Shown here piece by piece: positions 43,230 through 54,427 of a stretch of 64,000 nt of DNA. Below the pieces are notes generated by a model. That model was not told the origin of the DNA, did no database searches, and saw nothing but the letters and a program-made list of their open reading frames with translations. The DNA is taken from positions 7,657,127-7,721,126 of the forward strand of contig CM037464.1 of the NCBI GenBank assembly GCA_021014325.1, written 5' to 3'. The translations under genes were made by a program, and so were the position numbers. This DNA comes from Plazaster borealis (taxonomy: Eukaryota; Echinodermata; Asteroidea; Forcipulatida; Labidiasteridae). Every line of letters starts with the position of its first letter. Positions within the stretch are counted from its first letter, which is position 1.

Positions 43230-44882
43230 GCTGTTGTTGCTGCGGTTGCTGTTGTTATTGTTGTTGGTTGTTGTTGCTGTGGTTGTTGTTGTTTTTGTTG
43301 TTGGTTGTTGTTGTTGCTGTTGTTGTTGTCTATTTTTATTTCTTATTTGAAATGATGAGAATATTCACGCAGCATTATTGTTCCGATATCATAATCAATG
43401 CCATTGACAATTCCAGCTTTACTTGCATATTTTTGAACACACTGTATACTAACGCATGCTCCACTGTATTTATAATGACTAGTGGGACCATTGACCTTCA
43501 GTGACACCCCTCGGAATATACGAAAACGCTCACACCATCGCACTGTTCCCAACAGTACGTTGTGTACTAGCGTGTCTCATATTTTGTTTTGTGTGAACGC
43601 AGTCCCTTTCAATATTAGCCTCAACATCTGAAAAGAGCCTTTAAGACCCAAACAACAAATTCCAAGCCATGTTGAAGCTATCTGCTGAAGACATAATTGA
43701 TTTCAGCCAGGAGTAGCTATAAGCCCAAGGACAATAAATTTATTTACAAAACCTGTGGGAATACTTAAAGGGGAATGATAATGGTTTATTTTTATAACTA
43801 TTAGTTTTTGGTAATTTGACACTGACCATGCTTTTGGTTAGGTATCGATAGGGAACTCGGAATTTATGAGATTTTAAAACCGATTTTTGGGTGGAGTAAA
43901 CTAAATTTGTTTACAAGCAAACTGTTCGAAACAGTATCAGTGAGTGTTTTAATCCATGATTGAAGAGACTTTATCATTCATCGTGTACAGCGATACTCCT
44001 GCATGATGTCTTTCTTGCCACAATTTGTTTTGTTTACAATTAGGACTTAAAATTGTCCAGACCAAACACAATTCGAAGATAGACAATTTGATTTATACTT
44101 TTACAACAGAAACACACTTCGTTGATCAAAGCAAAGTGTCAATCTGCAAGCCAGACGACGAACCTCTGGTAAACGATGGATTCTGGCTCAACGACAATTG
44201 GCACTACCTCCAGTGTAAAGTTCGCAGATGGGATGACGTTCGAGCTGTGAAGAATTGTCTTGGCCACAAACACGTGTTCATACACGGAGATTCAAATGTG
44301 AGGGCTTGGTACTGTGTCCTCATGAAAAAAATGGGTTTACCCTGGGAACATTTAGGTAAAGGTAACTACAAGTTTATGATGCATGATTATCTCAAAGCTG
44401 ACGACTTAGAGCTGAGCTTTCATTTCCATCCCCGCGTCGTCACACAAGCTAAACTATCTCTAAAGACAACTCCTTACGAAGTCGATATACTGGATAACAT
44501 ACCAAGCGACTCTTGTGGTAAGTACATCATCGTGCTGTGTCCGTGGGGACACTTCACTCAGTGGACAACTGAAAGCTTCGTCGAGCGAACGCAACTCCTC
44601 AAAGAGGCGGTTTTACGTTTCCGGGAGCGATGCCCTGACGTCCCCATCGTCATTAAGGGTTCACATCCGAGAGAACATGACTCGCTCCTGAAGAGGGTAT
44701 ATGCTAGTGACTATACGATGTGGAACTTGGGAGTAATATTGAGGAATACATTTCGTGGTACTGGGGTGTTTTACTATGATGTATGGCAAATGAACTTAGC
44801 TTACGGGACACAAAATATTCACATGCCTTTAGCTGTCATCAATGAAGAGATTAACTGGTTTTTATCGTACGTTTGTAAATGA
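38737..44882 (+). CDS. NXPE-family protein (neurexophilin-like plus PC-esterase domains), four exons
   Basis: Exons are 38737-38874, 40961-41631, 42412-42494 and 44044-44882, all with GT/AG borders and matching phases (0, 2, 1). The spliced CDS is 1,731 bp (576 residues plus stop), close to the family's usual size. Exon 1 gives a short cytosolic tail and a signal anchor (MFVFVVVFSSALLFY, about residues 31-45), predicting a type II Golgi/secretory protein. Exon 2 carries the neurexophilin-like immunoglobulin-type domain (DYNNGTYSVFFYSGWEGTAY). Exon 4 carries the PC-esterase domain with the nucleophile motif HGDSN (Ser about 381) and a C-terminal DVWQMNLAYGTQNIHMP block with the expected Asp/His. 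PC-esterase domains are predicted acyl-ester hydrolases or transferases acting on modified glycans. The substrate here is unknown. Short exon 3 (83 bp) is the least certain part, though it alone reconciles the phases. AATAAA at 45104-45109 is a possible poly(A) signal. Confidence 0.85.
39224..39434. mobile_element. MITE in NXPE intron 1
   Basis: Inverted termini ACTGCAAAAACTGGGGTGTT and AACACCCCATTTTTGCAGT, with further internal symmetry (GACACCATGGGTG versus CACCCATGGTGTG). About 211 bp. Termini of this kind resemble hAT-type MITEs, but no 8-bp target duplication is visible. Confidence 0.7.
40168..40480 (-). pseudogene. CR1/Jockey-like LINE reverse transcriptase relic in NXPE intron 1
   Basis: The minus-strand peptide reads LSNHNLKVVLDGQSSPTLSI, then SVPKGSVLGPSLILVYINVL, then QLAMYAGDS. 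This is the B-C motif region of non-LTR reverse transcriptases (family consensus VPQGSVLGP and YADDS). The catalytic box reads YAGD, so the first catalytic Asp is lost. It is antisense to the host gene and truncated at both ends. Confidence 0.75.
40961..41631 (+). CDS. NXPE gene exon 2: neurexophilin-like domain
   Basis: Starts after the acceptor GGTCATAAG (frame GYLCQNQ) and ends at GAAAA/GTAAGT in phase 2. It covers residues 47-269. The conserved part runs from KLTNRELHVGDTAHFIIQAK to the WEGEFSNKRTAERTLCYLL block. A donor lies 13 bp before the M1 MITE that occupies the start of intron 2. Confidence 0.85.
41645..42019 (+). mobile_element. M1-type TTAA MITE, complete copy
   Basis: TTAA at 41645-41648 and 42016-42019. 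Imperfect inverted ends AGGCACTGTACACGTTTGG and CCAAACGTGTTCAGTGCAT. No coding capacity. It sits at the very start of NXPE intron 2 and is the reference copy for this family in the window. Confidence 0.9.
42412..42494 (+). CDS. NXPE gene exon 3 (short)
   Basis: Acceptor TTTTTATTTTTGCAG and donor CGCA/GTAAGC. The 83-bp exon reads SCSLRKPDLSASIVAKLNHN and seven more residues, restoring the phase between exon 2 (2) and exon 4 (1). No domain on its own. Supported by splice logic rather than homology. Confidence 0.65.
42545..42605 (+). repeat. (AGTATT)n tract left of the palindrome
   Basis: Imperfect AGTATTAGTATAAGT repeats. A similar tract lies at 43114-43165, so the palindrome sits between two pieces of the same simple repeat. 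Confidence 0.8.
42627..43113. repeat. Near-perfect palindrome, arms about 230 bp, loop 28 bp
   Basis: Left arm 42627-42857 and right arm 42886-43113 are reverse complements with only a handful of differences (for example a GA insertion near 42651 and ATAG versus AAAC near 42805). The loop is 42858-42885. The matching 74- and 79-codon ORFs on opposite strands arise from the symmetry. It lies in intron 3 of the NXPE gene, so it would be transcribed and could fold into a long RNA hairpin. Confidence 0.95.
43171..43335 (+). repeat. (ACT)n and (GTT)n microsatellites
   Basis: About 18 ACT units, followed by GTT/GCT-rich sequence to about 43335. Confidence 0.95.
44044..44882 (+). CDS. NXPE gene exon 4: PC-esterase domain and stop
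   Basis: Acceptor TTTACAATTAG, phase 1. It encodes residues 299-576. Visible hallmarks are GFWLNDNWHYLQCKVRRWDD, HKHVFIHGDSNVRAWYC, ILCPWGHF-like (IVLCPWGHFTQW), VIKGSHPREH and DVWQMNLAYGTQNIHMPLAV. The ORF ends with TGA 44880-44882. Confidence 0.9.
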
Positions 44883-46292
44883 ATTCACAGTGAAGGGTAA
44901 CCATACATAACATTGACATGAACGATGTCCTATAGAGACAGTGTTGTGGTTAGGGTCAGACCCTACTTTCCTTCACAAACGCTTAAATATCGCGCCCTCT
45001 TTCCTCTCTGATAAAACAAAGTGGAGTCAAATTGATTGATGATGAGACTACCAAATCTGTCGGGTTTTAAATTGGATTTCATTATTGTGATTACATGTGC
45101 AGTAATAAATAAGACAAAAACATAATGTGAAGCCGACGGGCAACCGAGTTGTTCCGGTGAATCCATTAGCAAAGTCACGGAAATCCCATGCGACACAAGG
45201 TCTGTTTTCGCGATAAGTAGAATAATTAGGATTTGGCTTGTTACTGTTTGCGTAACACATTCTAAATTCACAATTTAGCACTACAAACCAGATGTTTAAA
45301 GTCGAAAAATTTTTCTCAATTTTCTCAATAACATTTCATTTAGTTTTCATTTATTGCACTGTCAAAAGCAAAACAAACAAAACAAAAACAAACAAACAAC
45401 AACAACAAAAACATAAACAACAACAACACAGCAACAACATACAACAACAAACAGCTGGCCCCATGTTGTGCATGCACCATGGACCACGCTTCCATTGCAC
45501 GAACTCTCTGATTTAAAATTACGTTCAATTTGTTTGGCTGAGTAAAGTTCTCGTGAAATTGTATGGGCTAATAATGAGAGTAAAACAAAAATAAAAAAAT
45601 GGCAAGTGGCCCTGAAAACCTATGATAAAAATAAAATTAATGTTTCCCCTTAACTTGAGGTTTAACTGCATATAGAATAAAACACATATAAATGGTAATT
45701 CAACAATCTTACAGATTGTAATATAGATTATAGATAATCTAATATTTCAAATAAGATGAAGCAATTGATTTGCTCTTGTATTGTTTACACGGTAGCCCGC
45801 ACACTTAAGACATGTACATGTATATAGCACTTGTTTTCTCTCTTTCTTTTTCTTGTTTGAAAAGTACAATAAGTAAAGATACAAATCAGTTTCAGTAACA
45901 GCAAACTAGTATAGAATATAGGGGTAAGCATAAAACAAATATAAAGATTATGCACAAAATAAACGCACAATGGCTGAAGAGTTTCTGCTTTTGTTCTATC
46001 AAAGCAATTAAGCAACAATAGCTATTAGGCTAGGTATACAACACGAATACCGGTACAAGTGTTTCAGTAGTCTGTAAAAGACACGTTAAACTATAAAGCT
46101 GCACTAAACAAGAAAAATGACAATCTATCAACCCTCCTGCTAGGACGAACCGGATGTATTGCTAAACTCCCATAAACTGATTTGTCTTTTTAACACTAAG
46201 ACCACAATAGAACCCTTTTAATTCTATATCTGACTTTGTCACATTTGACAACATCACCACTGACGAATAGTAGGGGCATTTGGGGTGTAGCG
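44883..46292. other. 3' flank of NXPE and intergenic, no gene seen
   Basis: Includes the possible poly(A) signal at 45104-45109, an (AAC)n-rich tract at 45366-45450, and AT-rich sequence. No credible ORF. Confidence 0.4.
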
Positions 46293-46295
46293 TAA

Positions 46296-47376
46296 AGGCC
46301 TCCTCACACATAGGTGAATCCATTAAACGCAGCCTGGCGAATTGGGTAAATGTGTCAATTCTGGCGGATTTTGACCAAAATTGTTTGAAAATGTGTTACA
46401 TAATTTAAAATATAACGAAAGGTAAACGTGGGGGAACTATTTGTTGCGAATGATTTACGAAGTGTGACGAACGGTTACTGTTATTCGCTTGAATGCGTTG
46501 GGTCGCGCAAACAATCTTTGTTCTTTCCGTTAGCGATTAGGAACGCAAACATGCGAACCGAAGCGCAACTTTGCGCATGCTTCCGAAGCCGTCCGAAGCT
46601 TTCCGAAAGAGTATTTCCGCATCTGGCCGTTACCGGACGCTAAACAAGACTGGCGAAAACCAGGTGGGGTCATTTGCCTTCTAACTTTCTCCGACTCGGC
46701 ACCACGTCGTATTGTTGTTTGATTTTCAACTTTTTTGAAGTTTTGTATGTGCAAAAGTATGCCAAGGGGGAGAGGAAAAATTCAAGAACTACACAAAACT
46801 GTTGAGATACTCGAGAAATTTAAATGCGTTGTGATTCGCGTGGATTCGTATGTCGTAGTTATGACTCGTATGAAAGCGTATGCCGTTCGTTTTTGAACGT
46901 CAACCAATCGTTACTATTCGCTTTCATTCGTCATGAAATTTCGGATTCATTCAGCTACAACACGTAATTATTCGCTACATTTCGTACAAGTTCGCAAACT
47001 ATCGCAAAGATTCGTCACGAGATCGTCCTCGATCGCTTGATATTCAAATTAGCTGATCATGACCTGATAACTTGCGACCTCTAACGCCAGTTGTCGAACG
47101 CATGCGAAGACTTTCCGATTGGTTAACGTATTGAAACGAATTTTAACGAATGATAGACGAAACTTTTATTCGCCACAAATTTTTCATAATGCTCAAAATT
47201 TTCCGACGAACAAGACTAATCGCAACGGACACATGTATAAGAAGCTCACAAACGCATGCATACGAACACACCAACGATGTACAACGTACATAAATGGAAA
47301 CGAATTTTACTCAAGTCCTATTCGCCAGTACACGCAAGTTCACGTCGGGGGTTTTCGTCTATGTGTAAGGAGGCCT
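46296..47376. mobile_element. Harbinger-like non-autonomous element, 1.08 kb
   Basis: Inverted ends AGGCCTCCTCACACATAGG and CTATGTGTAAGGAGGCCT, flanked by TAA (46293-46295 and 47377-47379). PIF/Harbinger transposons duplicate a TWA trinucleotide. The interior is unusually rich in ATTCG/TTCGT words and has no transposase. A HARBI1-type transposase relic lies 9 kb away at 56.8-58.7 kb, but no terminal match to it was found. Confidence 0.7.
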
Positions 47377-47379
47377 TAA

Positions 47380-50300
47380 GCGCTGTGAACTTAATGATTG
47401 TGTGCCATTCACTGTATGAAGCATATTCGTTACACTGCGTCCTTAGATGTTCAGACCACGGGGTTGAATGGTCTGGAGACACCTTATCGACAGTTTCTCC
47501 CTACTCAACCGAACAGTCTCTCTGTGGTTACCCAAGTGCCTCGGTGCCCTGTCAACTCATGTCAGAAATGGAGTGATACAGAAGTGATTTCCTAAGGAAA
47601 CACATAATATCGTGGGTTTCAACAGTAAGTTTAGAAAACGTAGCTGCAGAATATGTAAAAGAATCTGTTCTAGGTTTACCATGATGACATAGTGAGACAA
47701 TCTGAATGCCTTCTTTATCATTAAAATTGCTCAACAAATTACAACTAAACTGTTTTTTTTTGTGTGTTTGAACACAATCTCTTCAAAGTTAATGGTCTAA
47801 ACAGGTGGATAAGAGGCCCTCCAGACCCCAGGAAACACTCTCAATCACAGCAAATTACACATGACCAAGAGATCATTGTAATAATGCGCATCTATGCGTG
47901 CGTTGCGGTAAGGCCACGTTACGTGATCGCGCTGTTTTGTACAGTAGGTGTGAATAGCGTACAATACAAACTTGAAAGCCCTTGTAGTTGTACAAGGCCA
48001 GATTTCACAAAAAAATAACATCAAGCGGCATTTTTTTTTAAGTAGAAGTCGGTATCCCATCTAAGTAAACTAATTTTGGGGTGCTAAATCCGATTTTTGA
48101 GACTAAAATTGTCTTATCAAAAAAATTAATAAAAACAATTATAAACAATTTTATGCAAAACACATCTCTATTTGTAAATCGGTGTCACTGAAGAAATATC
48201 ACTTATATTGGGAGTACTGGATCCAAAACATTAGGTTAGTTAATGGTATTGTAGGCCCTATACTAATAAAAGGTGCATTTCCGTCAGAATAATTAAACAT
48301 AATAGATTGTGACAATCAAGCCATATTTTCAACAGTTTCAGTTTGATGTAAACAAATATATCAAATAAATGAACCCAATTTTTAGAAAAAAATATTTGAT
48401 GAAATTATTAAGCTCTTTTCCCTGTTCTTAAGAGATATTTTCCTAAAACAACAAATAATCAAACGGTGCTGTTTTGAATAACTAGTACTTTTACGTGTGA
48501 TTGTATGTACAGCACACGCCAAAACCGCAGTGTCAATCATTCACTGTGTGTATGACCTTTGACCCCAGTGGGCGGGACTAATCCGTGTTTAAGAATGAGT
48601 GAGTGATTTTTCAAGAAAGGTAGTTTCGCGATGATGTCATTGTTTTAGAAGTCGCTAGAAATTCAAAGTTAGTTTTAGTACTTTCCAGAAAATATTACAA
48701 ATCCTTTATAATACGGGCTGGGAGAGATTTTCTACGGGACACAAATACTCAAGACTGGTGGAAGTTACACGACTTCTGTGATCGTTTTTTTTACAACTCG
48801 TCAGAGGAGCTTTTTGAGAGAGAACGTCTTTGACCGAGTGCAATGAAGAGCTGAATTTTAATTCCGGAAGGGACATTTTCGAACTAATCTATAGTTCAGT
48901 ATTTTGGGGTCTTCTTCCCCATATTTTGCGACGGGTGTCAGCTTGTGTAGCCGATATTGTTTTGTATATTTCCGGACATTTCCGGAGTGCATTTGCCAAT
49001 GACAGCTCAGTTACATCGGCAGAGAACTGTTGTTTGCCCCTGGATTCGTTTGCCAGAGTTAGTCTTAGCTGTATCTTCCGTGTTGCTGAAGCCCTCGCCC
49101 GTTCCCCATGTTGACGTGCCCGTAAGACATTCCTATTTAGTACAATATATGTTTATAAATGTTTACTTGTTTAACTTTATCATTGTACGTTTGTTTAAAC
49201 CCAATCGATATTTCAAGTGGTTGATAGTTTCATCATTAAATCACTTTGATTCTTTGTTCTTTCTATCAGTGTTACCTTGTTTGATTTCTTTGTTGCGTCT
49301 GAACAAAATCAGGCTTTTTGAGTGATGTATATATATATAAATATATATTTTGGGGGGCTCTATAATTGTCTTAAATAATTATTGTTGTTTGGATCAGTTA
49401 ATGGGTCAATAAATCAACCCACCAAGCTAGGCATTTACCGGGCTGTTTCTTGTCTAAGTTTCACTGGGGAAAATGTGGATTATGGAACATGTTGACAAAA
49501 AATATGGCGAGTAAACAACTTTTGTTTAAAAACCTACACTAAAATAAAGTGCGACCCCATCTTAACAAAACATTTTGAATTGTTTCAACAGTAATGAGTA
49601 AACATTATATTTCAGGACGAAGAAGAAACGAAGTAATTAATCACATGGCAATGTCACTTTGGTGATACATAGCGAAAGGTTACGTGTTCTTTAGATAAAC
49701 GGTACAAATGCTAATTACAAGATGGATACAACGAAAGAATAGCTGCCGATGAGAATTGCAAAAAGGATATCAAGCAAATAAAGAAGATAATGTATACAAC
49801 GTATTGGTGTTCACACAATTAAAAGCCTCGGGAAGAACTGCAACTGCAGCTTCACAACAGCTATAATTATTACAAAAACCATAATTTCAAAAAAAAACCC
49901 TCACTCACAAACATTTTCCCCGCATCATTCTAGCTAAGCCCATTCACGCCATTTTACATCAGTACAAGAAATCCAGTGATAAAGTCCTACCAGATCTTTT
50001 TAGCCAGCACAATCGGCCTTTTTTCAAAACAAATGTTTGAGCTTGGGCTTGGACATAGGCCCCGTCAGTTGTTTGGGAAATGTGCGCAATCCTTACCGGA
50101 CTTCAATCAGGTGGACAGAGCCAAAGCCTGAGCCCAAGCCCAAACCGTGGCTTCGAAAAGGGCCTATGTGTTTAAGCAAACTGATTTATCTCTTTTTTTT
50201 GCATTGGGCACGAGGGCGGTATTTACGGACGATGAGTCCTTTATAAAACAAATAAGTCAAATTAATGGGGAAGTGTGTTGCTCCCTCCCCCTTCCCAACC

Positions 50301-51318
50301 CTCCTCCTCGCTAACTGTGATCGTGTAGTGTATTTGCCCAGATTAATTCCAGCGGACATTGGTGCTTGTAGCTTCGGTCAACAATGACGATTCTACAAAT
50401 TTAAGCATCAGCCTCTCCAGCAGAATAACATCCTGTGAAAAAAACCCAAACAAACACGATCGATCATTTAAAAATTCCCTTTGTTTTTGCGAAAAGTGCA
50501 ACATTGGAAGACTGAGTTAATTGTCATCCCTTTTTGTAACAAACACCATCGACGACTGGTCACATTTTAGTGAAAACAAAGACAAAAAAGGAACAGTTGC
50601 TTTTGAATACTGGTACGAATCTTTTTAGGTGAGTGAATTTTGTATTTGAACTAATCACTGGTTTCCTCTCTCATGTACCAATCGAGTACAATACGAATTT
50701 TAACAATAATAACACATAAAAGCATCATCTTCGGAGATTAGAGAGTACAGTGTCAGTAAACACCGGAAAAATAAATAGTATCAATCAGAAATATGACTGC
50801 TGATTATTAAGTTCACACAATAATACATCAACCCTCCAAAGATATTTCTGTCAGAATTACTGAGTCAAAGCTTAGAAAATAGATTTTAAAGACACCCCTG
50901 CCGTGACCACTGATTATTATAACGTTTTGTTTTGCAATCAAAAAAATAGCTGTCATGTCGGCATTCTCTAACGAAAGGAAATAATTTAAAGCAAATGTTT
51001 ATTGAATTCTAGAACATGGCAGTATGTCGTACATTTTCAAGCGTAGGTTCGTGACTGTATAGATCATGTGCCCTTTGTCCAAATTAAAACCATCCCCCGT
51101 TGAACTGCCCGGCGTCCAATGTGTGTTTTCCATTCATTTTTAAGTCGATCTAACCCGTGACGTCACTCCTAAATTTACGAACGAAACACACATTGCCGGG
51201 CAGAAACATGATGTTTCGGTTTCAACGTGACTCAGAGAGGGCACTTCGCCTAAAGAGACTTACGTTTTTTCCTGTAAAAGAAATGTATTCAATCATTCTT
51301 TATTTCCAGTTTGGTTAA
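47380..51318. other. Intergenic, no gene recognised
   Basis: AT-rich with a (TA)n stretch near 49327-49347. A 120-bp palindromic stretch around 50038-50170 has GGGCTTGGACATAGGCCC-like ends. ORFs of 60-122 codons (for example 48830-49114 and 48957-49325) show no domain. Minus-strand AATAAA at 50998-51003 could serve the STRA6-like gene. Confidence 0.35.
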
Positions 51319-54300
51319 TCATTCTTTACCTTCCCGCAACATAAAGCTGCTGATATTTTCACCTCTAGTTGACTCTTCCCTCTTCATGCACAGCGCCCTC
51401 TTTCGTTGTATTGCCAGCCCTGGGTTGCGCTTCAGAGTCAGTGCCACTAGCCATCGTCTTCGCAAACGTGACACCCGTTTGGTCGTATGGTCTTCAGCAA
51501 CGAAGCTGCTGAGATTTCTTTCATAGTCGCTCTCTATGTCAAAAGCAGAATGTGGTTTCTCAGAACAAGCAATATTATGAAGTGAAGAAAGGGGACAAAC
51601 TTAATTAACTTAAACAAAAAATGAAAAAATAGACGAGCATTTTTACGTTTAAATCATTGTTTTAGAAAGCAGCTCCAACCATTCTATCCATCGTACCTGC
51701 AACAATATACGCTGATTCATCGGCGAGTGATAAACCTTGGAACATTTCTCGTGGTTTACTCAGGGATTGAAGAAGGAAGTGACAGAATGTGACAACGACT
51801 GGATGAGTGTGAGCAACCTCTAGCTGAAGAAAACCAATGTATGCCTTGTATCCTAGGGATAAGATAATTGATTTATGACAACCATCAGTTTACCCTGTCA
51901 GCTACCCATTCATCGTCTAACTCCCTACCTCTAGCGTGATTCTCGGTCAACCCTCGGCCCTTAGCTCTACAGAAGTGTTTAGTCTGACATGCCCTATAGT
52001 TGGATCTTTTAAAAACAACGGAATCAAGTTTTATCCGGCAGAGGTTTTCTTTGTTCAAGTTGTACCCGAGGTCGGGTTGGCCTGGTGGTTTCTTTCTTTC
52101 CTCTAGGACCCCGTTTCGAATCCCACCGGAGGGCACTATGTGGATTTGGGTTTTCAGTCCCTACGTGATTGCATGGGTTTTCCTTGGAATATTTTTTCTG
52201 GGGTTTGTTTTTCCTCCCACATTTCAAATCGAAACTTCCTTCCCTGTCTTCTCTCCATGGGGTTCTTGGCTACTATAGTGATTAAGCTCGTTTTTCATGG
52301 AAATCCTTGGCTTCACAACCAGAATTAATGAATAAATAAATAAATTATAATAAATACACATACATACCCCACACTCCAGACCATTTCTTTAAAAAGAAAA
52401 TAAATAGGCCAAGTGCAACAATAGAATGACCTGACATATCCCCAAGGTTGCGTAGTTGTATGAAGAGAAAGGTAATCACAATCCATTACCTGTCCTAGGA
52501 TCACATATAATCTAAACTTACCTTGGTCCCATAATTCCCATCCCTTCATCAGGATGCAGCGATCAACGCGACCAATGAAAAAAGTTCCCAGCAGAATAGC
52601 TTTCAGGATACGATATAAGCATGAAAGAAAACCCAAGATGACGTTTAGAAACACCGTGATGTACACAACCACGTGGAACAATCTCCTACAAAACAACAAA
52701 AATACATATCTGTTGAAAGGTCACAGCCAGAAGGTTTGCCAAGTTTGGGTGCCAAAATTGCCAACTTCGCTTTGGCAAACAAAAAAGGCAGACTTCCTAC
52801 AAAAAATGCAATTTGATCAAATTATTACCAAATGTTTCGAAGTTATAAATCAATGACAGACGGATTAAACAACTTTTGTTCGCCCTTTTCTCCCGTACCT
52901 GTTATCAAGACCGAGGTAGGTCTGTCTACCCCAGCAGACTCCTCCGGACTCCCTTTGGACGGATGCCCTCTGAAGAAACACAAATCGGCACATGATAACC
53001 TGCCCATAGTATAGGAGGATTGTGATCACGAAAACTAACCTATATAATAAGGAACAGGAAAAATATTATAAGTTGTTATGAAATTGTAGCAAAATCAACG
53101 CGATGAAAAATATGTACTGCCTGCTCCTTTAACTCATTCACAAATTGTAAATAGAACAGCTAACCAATACACGCAAACCAGAAACAAGTAACTGGTACCC
53201 TGCAAGCTACATGGATTGTAGATAGTTTTTCAATGGTTTGTTGACATGTGCGCTGTGGATCCAGCCATCTTTATTCTTCTGTGTGTTCTATATGCTACGT
53301 GAAGTGGAATCAACGTTTATTATCGTCGTTAAGTTTTTACTAGCTGTTACCTTCAATATTAATTGTTTCGTCGTGAATTGTCATCGTTTCGTCAATTTAG
53401 TGATCGTCTGTTTTGTATGTCCTCAACAATTGCAGAGACAGTAAACTTTCCCAAATCCAGACGTGATCACGTCCAGTTCCAGCGCCGGAGGGATGGCTGT
53501 TCTTATCAATAGGATTATTGAATTCCGTCAGAATAGTGTTGTCAGTCTTTGACATTGATAATTACTACAGATGCATCGCCCATGTTTTATTGACAATATT
53601 TTAGAGAGAATGAGCTTAGGCGAATTTTTTTAGTTTTAATTAGAAGGTCAAAAGCTTAACAACATTATGAAATAATGGCGTGTCGTGGACGAGTCTGTAG
53701 TTGAACTGATTCCGTCAGAATAGTGTAGTCAGTCTTTGACATTGATAATTACTACAGATGCATCGCCCATGTTTTATTGACAATATTTTAGAGAGAATTA
53801 GCTTAGGCGAATTTTTTTTGTTTTAATTAGAAAGTCAAAAGCTTAACAATTTTATGAAATAATGTAAGTGGACTGTTAACTAAGTCATCTGGATTTAGAT
53901 TCGAATCCTGGTCATTCAGTGAGCAAGACAAACAACAACAGTTGCTTCATTTCACTCAGTGAGGGCAGACCGTTTCTTGCGCCTCATTTAGGTTGATTAT
54001 GTACGTAGCAGCACAGGTTGCAAACTTGTAGTGTTTAAGGAACAACATAATAATAACACAATTTCTTAAATAGCGCACGTATCTACCATTAAGGTACTCA
54101 ATACGCTTGAACAAACATAAACATTTTAAGACGGCTTTTTTAAGGTTTTGAATTATGAGACCAATAAGGGTTTACAAGGTGCCCTATATTTTTATCTGGT
54201 GGATTGATAACAGTACACACATTATAATTGTCGATATTAACCAGTGTTGTAATTTCTCTTCAACATAGGTCATGCTTGTTAATTCAAATAGTCGTATTTT

Positions 54301-54427
54301 AATAAGGCTAAATAGTTACTGAAACTTGTAACTTACCAATATTGTATGATAAGAGAATGCATGTAGTTGCTGTAAAACACGATTATCAATGCTAGTGACC
54401 ACAACAAAAGTTGCAAGATGAAAAAAC
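51319..54427 (-). CDS. stra6: STRA6-like membrane receptor, 3' part of gene (five exons)
   Basis: In gene order the exons are 54427-54337, 53039-52899, 52685-52522, 51852-51697 and 51533-51319 (stop TGA at 51321-51319). All have GT/AG borders with matching phases. Conserved blocks are GTFFIGRVDRCILMKGWELW, YKAYIGFLQLEVAHTHPVVV followed by TFCHFLL, and RLRRRWLVALTLKRNP near the C-terminus. These are the C-terminal hallmarks of STRA6/RBPR2 proteins, multipass receptors that take up retinol from its carrier in vertebrates. Hydrophobic segments include LALIIVFY, LVFVITILLYY and VVVYITVFLNVILGFLSCLY. The exon at 54337-54427 is assigned only by phase and hydrophobicity. Upstream exons were not found. 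The intron to the right contains the Harbinger and MITE cluster, or the 5' exons lie beyond the window. Invertebrate ligand is unknown. Confidence 0.75.
52061..52260 (+). mobile_element. tRNA-derived SINE in an intron of the STRA6-like gene
   Basis: Box A-like GGTTGGCCTGGTGGTTTC and box B-like GTTTCGAATCCCACC are followed by a body with GGGTTTTCAGTCCC, ATGGGTTTTCCTTGG and TTTTTCCTCCCACAT, a motif series common in invertebrate SINEs. Antisense to the host gene. Confidence 0.65.
53522..53863 (+). repeat. Tandem duplication, period about 188 bp
   Basis: 53522-53675 and 53709-53863 are nearly identical (ATTCCGTCAGAATAGTGT, GCATCGCCCATGTTTTATTG, GGTCAAAAGCTTAACAA). The high similarity indicates a recent event, within an intron of the STRA6-like gene. 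Confidence 0.9.
53870..53950 (+). mobile_element. Fragment of a tRNA-derived SINE
   Basis: A decayed box B (GATTCGAATCCTGGTCAT) followed by GTGAGCAAGACAAAC resembles the head-body junction of the SINE at 12901-13205. The rest is missing. Confidence 0.4.
54047..54190 (-). mobile_element. SINE 3' region, minus strand
   Basis: On the minus strand, AAGCGTATTGAGTACCTTAA then TGCGCTATTTAAGAAATTGT then TTATTATTATG follows the same GCGCTATxTAAG tail pattern as 32357-32550. An ancient copy. Confidence 0.5.

Noticed and set aside
48830..49325. Two overlapping ORFs of 94 and 122 codons
   Set aside because: No domain, no splice context and hydrophobic AT-driven composition; treated as chance.
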